Positions 53,138 through 58,436 of a stretch of DNA of 58,436 bases are shown one piece after another; positions within the stretch are counted from its first letter, which is position 1; the number at the start of each line of letters is the position of its first letter. Source of the stretch: Clostridiales bacterium (GTDB taxonomy: Bacteria > Bacillota > Clostridia > Saccharofermentanales > Saccharofermentanaceae); NCBI GenBank assembly GCA_017620475.1, contig JAFZQI010000049.1:1-58436 (forward strand). The letters are read 5' to 3'. The notes below the pieces were generated by a model. It saw only the letters and a list, made by a program, of their open reading frames with translations. It did not search any database and was not told where the DNA came from. Position numbers and translations under genes: made by a program.

Positions 53138-54670
53138 GTGAGAAAGAGATTATTGTCTTTTACCTTATCTGTGGTATTGGCTCTGATATGGGTTACTCCC
53201 GCGGTTTTATTCGCTGACGATGACGAAGTATTCGTAGAAGCTCCATCTTACGCCCAACGAACTCGTGAAAGAAGAATGATATCTGACACCATGTGGGTAG
53301 ATTTGCTCAAAGTGAGCTGGTCAGCGGTCAGTTCCGCAGACGGGTACGAAATATATCGTCGTTGCGATAATGATTTCTATGATCAATATCTTGCGAGTGT
53401 GCAGGATGTTGAGACATATACGGATACCACGACCAGAATATGTTATTCTTATATGTATAAAGTGCGCGCGTATAGAGAAGTTGACGGAGTTATTTACTAC
53501 AGCGATTTTGCCGAGACATTATATAGTGGAAAAGGGTTCGGATTTTTGGAACAAGTCGAAGGTTTCTCCGCTGAGCCCAAAAGCGGTGTGACTATGCGGC
53601 TTTCCTGGGATAGGATCTCGGGAACGAATAGATATTATATTACAGTGAAGACGGGAGATTCTTATGTTTTCGATCTCTGCAAGTATTGCCGCGGTACTCA
53701 GAGCAGCACGTCTATTACAGGTCTGACAGCCGGTACCAAATACACTTTCCAAATTAGTGCAGAGTATTTTACCGGCACTGATTTTCTTGAAGTTCCTTTT
53801 GGTTATTCTGAAGAAATCGAGGCTGTCGCGCTGGCAACCCCTTCTGTGAATGCTTTCGTTTCAGATAGCGGTGAGATTACAGTGGGCTGGACGAAGGCTT
53901 CCCGTTCTGACGGATATGAGATCTACAGAAGTGAAAGTGAGGATGGTTCTTACCGGCTTATTCAGACTGTAGGCGATGTTCTAACCTATAAAGATTCTTC
54001 TGCAGAGGCCGGAACGGCATACTATTACAAAGTAAGAGCGTATAAAGAAGTCGATGGAAAAGTGTATTACGGCGGGTACAGCAATGCTGCCATGGCAGAG
54101 AAAGCCAAATACGAAGGGTTGAAGGTATCCCCCAAGAGCGGAGTTACCATGAATCTTTCCTGGACTACGGTTCCGGGAGCCGGGCTATACGAGATCTGGC
54201 ACCGTACCGAGAACACGGAATTTGAATACGTTAAGACGGCAGGCAAAAGCCAGACCAGCACTACCCATACAGGTCTTAAGGCCGGCTCGATGCACTATTA
54301 TAAGATCGTTATCAAGGATGCATCGGGAAATTTCCTTTCCGAATCAACTGAGGTTTCTGCTGTCGCTCTTGCCACACCGGCTATAGACAAAGTATCCAGC
54401 TGTATCGAATGGAGCAAAGGATATATCCAGGTGTGCTGGAGCAAGGCTTCCGGAGCCGGCGGCTACAACATTTACAGATGTGTAGGTGACGAAAACGGCA
54501 CATACCAGTATGTAGCCAGCGTCCAAAATGTGGAAAGCTATAGAGATTCAGATATCAACGCTGAGAATTACTACAAGGTACGGGCATACAAGAAAGTGGA
54601 TGGCAAAGTCTATTACGGCGGATACAGCAAACCACTAAGCGGGTATGAGTTTGAAATGTATAGCAAGTAA
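53138..54670 (+). CDS. Secreted protein with five fibronectin type III-like modules
   Basis: This 510-residue protein has a cleavable-looking signal peptide (about 1-27; basic start, hydrophobic core, ends ALFA-D). Five beta-sandwich modules of two alternating kinds follow. Modules 1, 3 and 5 carry GYEIYR/GYNIYR and YKVRAYxxVDGxxYY. Modules 2 and 4 carry KSGVTMxLSW. No catalytic domain, cell-wall anchor or membrane helix follows. The GTG at 53138 has GGAGG 7 bases before it. The first quarter of the gene is more AT-rich than its neighbours. A role in binding polymer or cell surface is a guess. Confidence 0.82.
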   Translation: MRKRLLSFTLSVVLALIWVTPAVLFADDDEVFVEAPSYAQRTRERRMISDTMWVDLLKVSWSAVSSADGYEIYRRCDNDFYDQYLASVQDVETYTDTTTRICYSYMYKVRAYREVDGVIYYSDFAETLYSGKGFGFLEQVEGFSAEPKSGVTMRLSWDRISGTNRYYITVKTGDSYVFDLCKYCRGTQSSTSITGLTAGTKYTFQISAEYFTGTDFLEVPFGYSEEIEAVALATPSVNAFVSDSGEITVGWTKASRSDGYEIYRSESEDGSYRLIQTVGDVLTYKDSSAEAGTAYYYKVRAYKEVDGKVYYGGYSNAAMAEKAKYEGLKVSPKSGVTMNLSWTTVPGAGLYEIWHRTENTEFEYVKTAGKSQTSTTHTGLKAGSMHYYKIVIKDASGNFLSESTEVSAVALATPAIDKVSSCIEWSKGYIQVCWSKASGAGGYNIYRCVGDENGTYQYVASVQNVESYRDSDINAENYYKVRAYKKVDGKVYYGGYSKPLSGYEFEMYSK

Positions 54671-54712
54671 TATACCCTCGGTCAACTGACGATTCTGTAA
54701 TGCATAAAACAA

Positions 54713-54746
54713 GAGAGGCTGCCTCACAAGTGAGACAGCCTCTTTT
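54713..54746. terminator. Bidirectional terminator between convergent genes
   Basis: AGAGGCTGCCTCAC pairs with GTGAGACAGCCTCT around a 2-base turn with one mismatch. TTTT follows on the right, and A-rich bases precede it on the left. Confidence 0.85.
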
Positions 54747-54776
54747 CATTCATTTATAACAACAACTGTTTAAACC

Positions 54777-56864
54777 TTACTTCTTCTTCGCACTCCGCTC
54801 AAATACCATGATCACACGGTCTTCCTTGATGGACACCGAGCTTGCATTCAGGGACATGCTGTCACCGCCGCCCAAAGAAGCCTGTATCTTACCGCCCTCA
54901 TCGTTGATCATGCTGTGGAGTCTCCAGCCGCCGGCCGCCTTGGTCGCCAGGATCTCTGCGATCCTCTCCGAATTCACTTCACCGTTCGTCAAATGCGGTA
55001 CAACGACCACGGAGTATTCCTTCATGCCATCGGCAATGGCCACTGCGCCACCGCCCACCGGCATTGTATCGATCCGATCCTGCAGTTTCTTGATCGCCTT
55101 CTGGGTCTCATCCAGCTGCTTTTCCAGTTCTTCCTTAGACTTTGCCATCTCTGCCAACTCACTTTCCTTAGCCTTAAGTGCATCCTGAAGCTTGCCCTTC
55201 TCGCTTTCCGAAAGAGCCGCTTCCTTAAGAGATATCGCACGCTTCTCCGCCTTCAGGAGCAGTTCCTGTGCTTCCACCTCAGCCAGTTTCTTCGCGTTCT
55301 TCGAATCCGCGATGATCGACTTGGCTGTATCAAGATCCGTCTTCAACGCAGCGATCTGCGTCTCATAACTGCTCTTGCTCTGCTCCTGCTCTCTCGTCAT
55401 CTTCGAGATATCTGCTTCCAGAGCCGCTTTCTGCTTGGCGATTACATCACAGCCGGCACGAGCTTCCGCCTGCAACCTGTCTTTCTCACGCTGCGCATCG
55501 CTGACGGCTTTCTTGGCCTCTTCCATCTTTGAAGCAGCCTCGGCTTCCATCTTCTGCTTTTCCTGCTGAGCCAATCCGAGGACCTGAGAAGCTTCCTGAT
55601 CCAGTTTCGCCTTCTCCTGCTGAGACTTCTCCACTTCCGCCTTCGCTGCCGACGTTACCCGATCGCTTTCTTCCTGCGCCTGACGAAGAATAAGATCTCT
55701 TTCCTGCTGGGCTTTCTCGACTTCCGATCTCGCCGCAGCAACAACACGCTCGCCTTCTTCCTGCGCCTCGCGCACCAGACGTTCCTTCTCCGTAGCCGCC
55801 TCTTTCTTCAGCGCCTCAATCTGATTCTCGATATTCTCTTTTTCAGTCGCAATGGATTCATAAGCCGCCTGAGTCTCATCAAGAGCCGCCTGCATACGCT
55901 CGGACTCCTCGATCAGTTCCTGACGTTTCGCCTGGGCTTTTTCAGCCTCCGACATGATCTTCTGGGCTTCCGCCATGTAAGCCTTCATCTCGGATTCCGC
56001 CTGTTTCTTGGTAGACTCAATATCCGCCAGAACCTGCTGTGCTTCCGCCATGGCCGCCGCCTTTGCGCTCTCGCCTTCTGCGATCGCCGCCGCCCGGGCT
56101 TCCTCACCCTCTTTGATCTTCGCCTTAGTGGTCTCTTCCGCCTCGGCTTCCAGCTGCTTCTTGGCTGTCTCATAATCCGCCTTCATGGCAGTAAGAGAAG
56201 CCTCGATCTCCTTCAATTCTTTATTCGCGGTATCCCTGTGCGCCATCGCCTCTTTGGTTGCCGCTTCCGCCTGCTGTGCCTCTTCCAGCAACTGCTGTCT
56301 TCTGGCCATCGCATCTTTATATTCTTTTTGAACCTGAACGGCTAACTGCTCCGTCTCCTTCTGCGCTTCGAGCAGGATCCTCTCCTGTTCCTTCTTCGCC
56401 TGACGGATCATCTCCTCACGTTCCGCCTCCATCTCCTTACGGGTTTCCTGACGGAGTTTCTCCTGTTGTGCCTCAACATCCTGGGAACGTTTCTTCTCGA
56501 TCTCCACAGCCTCACGGAGCTCGGTCAGCTCCTTCTCCAGCTGTTTTCTCTCATCGAGCGCACGCTTACGGACCTCAACATATTCAGTCTCGATCCGAAG
56601 TTTCTCTGACTCCAGCTGCTGATTCAGAGTCTCGATCTCCCGCTGATTACGGTTCTTCATCTCTGCGATCAGTTTCTCTTCGTCAGAAAGCTTCTTCTCC
56701 ACACGAGCGTTTGCTTCCTGTTCATTACGCTTGATGTTCTCACTGGCTTCCTGCCGTGCAACATCTTCCCCCTCACGCGCCGCCTTCTGGAAATCGTACT
56801 TACACATGAAGCAACGCGCCACGTTATCACCCATCATAACGCCACATACAGGACATTTCTTCAT
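54777..56864 (-). CDS. Zinc-ribbon coiled-coil protein with DUF4177-like C-terminus
   Basis: This 695-residue protein starts with a zinc ribbon (C4-x2-C7, C18-x2-C21). It continues with an almost unbroken coiled coil from about 30 to 590, full of Glu, Gln, Lys and Ala, with internal near-repeats such as RLVREAQEEGERVVAAARSE and LILRQAQEESDRVTSAAKAE. It ends with a globular domain of about 90 residues (EYSVVVVPHLTNGEVNSERIAEILATKAAGGWRL in outline) that resembles DUF4177. No membrane helix is seen. A cytoskeletal or scaffolding role is plausible but unproven. Confidence 0.8.
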   Translation of the reverse strand: MKKCPVCGVMMGDNVARCFMCKYDFQKAAREGEDVARQEASENIKRNEQEANARVEKKLSDEEKLIAEMKNRNQREIETLNQQLESEKLRIETEYVEVRKRALDERKQLEKELTELREAVEIEKKRSQDVEAQQEKLRQETRKEMEAEREEMIRQAKKEQERILLEAQKETEQLAVQVQKEYKDAMARRQQLLEEAQQAEAATKEAMAHRDTANKELKEIEASLTAMKADYETAKKQLEAEAEETTKAKIKEGEEARAAAIAEGESAKAAAMAEAQQVLADIESTKKQAESEMKAYMAEAQKIMSEAEKAQAKRQELIEESERMQAALDETQAAYESIATEKENIENQIEALKKEAATEKERLVREAQEEGERVVAAARSEVEKAQQERDLILRQAQEESDRVTSAAKAEVEKSQQEKAKLDQEASQVLGLAQQEKQKMEAEAASKMEEAKKAVSDAQREKDRLQAEARAGCDVIAKQKAALEADISKMTREQEQSKSSYETQIAALKTDLDTAKSIIADSKNAKKLAEVEAQELLLKAEKRAISLKEAALSESEKGKLQDALKAKESELAEMAKSKEELEKQLDETQKAIKKLQDRIDTMPVGGGAVAIADGMKEYSVVVVPHLTNGEVNSERIAEILATKAAGGWRLHSMINDEGGKIQASLGGGDSMSLNASSVSIKEDRVIMVFERSAKKK

Positions 56865-56980
56865 CGTTCTTTACTCCTCATGTATCGAATAGTAAAACTA
56901 ATTATACAACCTTTTATGATTTTTTTCATTGGTTACTATGCGATTTCACAACAAATTGACAAAGATTTTTCACAATGTAC

Positions 56981-57043
56981 AAAAAATCCCCTCTCCCGGA
57001 ACCGGTCATCCACCACGGAAAACCGCACCCGAAAGAGGGGATT
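56981..57043 (-). terminator. Terminator after the zinc-ribbon gene pair
   Basis: On the minus strand AATCCCCTCT and AGAGGGGATT close a long stem-loop with an inner GC-rich hairpin, followed by TTTTTTG. It lies between the stop at 57056 and the coiled-coil gene. Confidence 0.8.
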
Positions 57044-57055
57044 ATATTTGTTTTT

Positions 57056-57703
57056 TCACCTTAAGAAGAATTCTTCGGCTGTCGTTGTCGCCGTTCCGGA
57101 AATATCGGTAAGATACCCCATTGCCCCCGCAAAGATCAGGAATCCCAAAATAATGATCAGAAGCGTAACCGTCGCCACGACGACAAGCGTCCGGCATGTA
57201 CGAAACTTATCCAATGCGATCCTGGGATTACGCTCTCCGATCCCGCCGCAGGACATCACCAGGCTGGCGATACAGATCGGAAGCGGGAATAATATCCCGA
57301 CCAGCGTCAATGCGGAAACGATCAGAAGCGCGATAGAGATGCCTCGCATCGCCTCGAAATCCGGTTTTTCCGTTGCATCGAAGTGGTAAAATTCGCCTTC
57401 TTCTGCCCACATCTGTGAATAGGGAGACACTACTTGCGGAGCGGCAACGATCGGCTGGGGTGCGAACATCGGTGCCGAAGCAAAAGCCGGTTGCGGCGCC
57501 GCAAATACAGGCTGCGGCACGTCCTCCACCGGTGGCGGAAGCACCGTTTCCGGGGCCGCCGGAGCGAAAGCCTGCGAAACAGGAGTAGAAGGCGTAGGAA
57601 CGACATCGCCTCCAACGCCTTCTTCATGTTTGATCAGATGACCGCATTCCGTACAGAATATCGCCCCATCCAGAATTTCTTTATGACAATGATCACACAG
57701 CAT
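57056..57703 (-). CDS. Zinc-ribbon membrane protein
   Basis: This 215-residue protein has an N-terminal ribbon (C3-x2-C6, C17-x2-C20), a Pro/Ala/Val-rich linker (about 32-95) and two membrane helices (about 120-150 and 170-195) in a region like DUF4190. No catalytic motif is seen. It starts 6 bases after the stop of the next zinc-ribbon gene and shares its layout (ribbon, Pro-rich linker, two helices), so the two are probably old paralogues. Confidence 0.75.
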   Translation of the reverse strand: MLCDHCHKEILDGAIFCTECGHLIKHEEGVGGDVVPTPSTPVSQAFAPAAPETVLPPPVEDVPQPVFAAPQPAFASAPMFAPQPIVAAPQVVSPYSQMWAEEGEFYHFDATEKPDFEAMRGISIALLIVSALTLVGILFPLPICIASLVMSCGGIGERNPRIALDKFRTCRTLVVVATVTLLIIILGFLIFAGAMGYLTDISGTATTTAEEFFLR

Positions 57704-57709
57704 AACGGA

Positions 57710-58240
57710 TTACTTTCCGGCAGCTTCCATAGACTGAGATACGGACTCGTATACCGACTCGTAGAGTTCCTGGAATCCGGAGATACCGTTGCTGGCGGAC
57801 ATAACCAGAGCAACGACCGCTACGATACCCAGCAGCAGGACGACATACGCAATGATCATCATGATGCGGGAAACCTTGCGGTTGTGATGCTCTTCATCCG
57901 CATTAAGACTGGACTTCACTTTAGAAGCATAAACCGTACCGATAATACCGAGGATCATCGCAATTAGGGAAATACCATATGTGAAGCAGCAGCATACCAC
58001 ACCGAGAATGATTGCGATAATGTTGCCGGCCAGAAGTCCGCCTGCTCCGCCCGGTGTATAGAAAGACGGCTGAGTCGGGATCGTATTGGCCATCGGCTGG
58101 GTCGGGAACGAATTCGGAACCGGATTCGCGTTGAATGCCGGCTGCTGAGCGGCTACCGGCTGCTCTTCAACCTTCGCGCCACAGTTCTGACAGAACATGG
58201 ATCCGCCGGTCTCTTGTCCACAATATCTACAAATTGCCAT
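57710..58240 (-). CDS. Zinc-ribbon DUF4190-type membrane protein
   Basis: This 176-residue protein has a ribbon at C4-x2-C7 and C17-x2-C20, a linker rich in Pro, Asn and Gln (about 28-65) with short repeats of the PTQP kind, and two membrane helices (about 70-105 and 123-147). Its C-terminal tail is Ser/Glu-rich. The double-helix unit with GNIIAIILGVVCCCFTYG matches the DUF4190 pattern. AGGAGG precedes the ATG. Its role is unknown; the ribbon should be in the cytoplasm. Confidence 0.78.
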   Translation of the reverse strand: MAICRYCGQETGGSMFCQNCGAKVEEQPVAAQQPAFNANPVPNSFPTQPMANTIPTQPSFYTPGGAGGLLAGNIIAIILGVVCCCFTYGISLIAMILGIIGTVYASKVKSSLNADEEHHNRKVSRIMMIIAYVVLLLGIVAVVALVMSASNGISGFQELYESVYESVSQSMEAAGK

Positions 58241-58300
58241 AGTTGTATCCTCCTATGATCTCTTCCCTCCAAAGGGGAAATCGATTTAATTACTATAGTA

Positions 58301-58329
58301 ATAATAATGTGTTTATTTTTCTTTCGCAA
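58301..58329 (-). promoter_or_regulatory. Promoter of the zinc-ribbon gene pair
   Basis: TTGCGA (58329-58324), a 17-base spacer and TATTAT (58306-58301) read into the DUF4190-type gene. The remaining bases to 58436 show no gene. Confidence 0.6.
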
Positions 58330-58436
58330 TAAGTGAAAGTGCAACTTTATACATAATTAATCAGTTTTTTCGGCAAGATACCCCGTTGAATAACCATCGA
58401 AGCATCTTTTTCAGGTAACAATTTTAGGGAGCCAGA

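Noticed and set aside
1..58436. CRISPR arrays, tRNA genes, intact transposons or prophage
   Set aside because: The intergenic regions were read for regular repeats, cloverleaf patterns and transposase-like frames; none was seen.

Overview
The window looks like a chromosome segment of a low-to-mid GC Gram-positive anaerobe of the class Clostridia (Bacillota). The pointers are the rpmH-rnpA-yidD-yidC-jag-mnmE-mnmG-rsmG block, HPr kinase/phosphorylase, WhiA and RapZ, a T-box riboswitch, strong AGGAGG-type ribosome binding sites, and near-consensus sigma-A promoters with 17-base spacers. Genus and species cannot be read from the sequence. No tRNA gene, CRISPR array, intact insertion sequence or prophage was seen.

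Left part (1-7.5 kb): the 5' end of a 16S rRNA gene leaves the window on the minus strand behind a consensus promoter. Divergent from it lies a lactate/malate dehydrogenase gene with its own promoter and terminator. gyrA and a D-Ala-D-Ala carboxypeptidase gene follow, coupled by a 4-base overlap, and then an ECF sigma factor/anti-sigma pair behind a candidate self-recognised promoter.

7.5-15.5 kb: one long minus-strand operon runs from rpmH through RNase P protein, YidD, YidC, Jag, MnmE, MnmG and RsmG to an auxin-efflux-type transporter. dnaA, the usual neighbour of rpmH, is absent. 15.5-24.7 kb: a six-gene minus operon (membrane protein, uridine-kinase-like protein, MetA, NAD(P)HX dehydratase, alanine racemase, DUF2079 membrane protein) is preceded by a PQQ-type beta-propeller gene and a small gene ending in a terminator that overlaps the next promoter.

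25-36 kb: an EamA transporter, a YhiN-like flavoprotein, a large membrane protein, D-Ala-D-Ala ligase, a GGDEF/EAL protein, glutamine synthetase and a macro-domain protein. With Alr, Ddl, MurB and the carboxypeptidase, the window holds several scattered peptidoglycan genes.

36-42.3 kb is the most accessory-looking part. A tandemly duplicated pair of genes (two-ribbon zinc protein plus a small membrane protein) faces a divergent gene with the same N-terminal zinc ribbon. Then comes a two-gene cassette (AAC(3)-family acetyltransferase and APH-like kinase) bracketed by copies of a 13-base repeat that also occurs at the 3' end of the neighbouring paaK. paaK is preceded by a complete T-box whose best specifier reading is UUC (Phe).

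44-52.8 kb: a PadR regulator/DUF1700/membrane-protein operon with a perfect 14-bp inverted repeat over its promoter; the hprK-murB-rapZ-whiA operon (yvcK missing); and an EF-G-like GTPase. 53-58.4 kb: a secreted protein of five fibronectin-III-like modules and three zinc-ribbon genes, one with a very long coiled coil.

The most novel-looking non-coding signal is a pair of long hairpins (42184-42259 and 50624-50713). They share a conserved core, while their outer stems differ in sequence but keep pairing.
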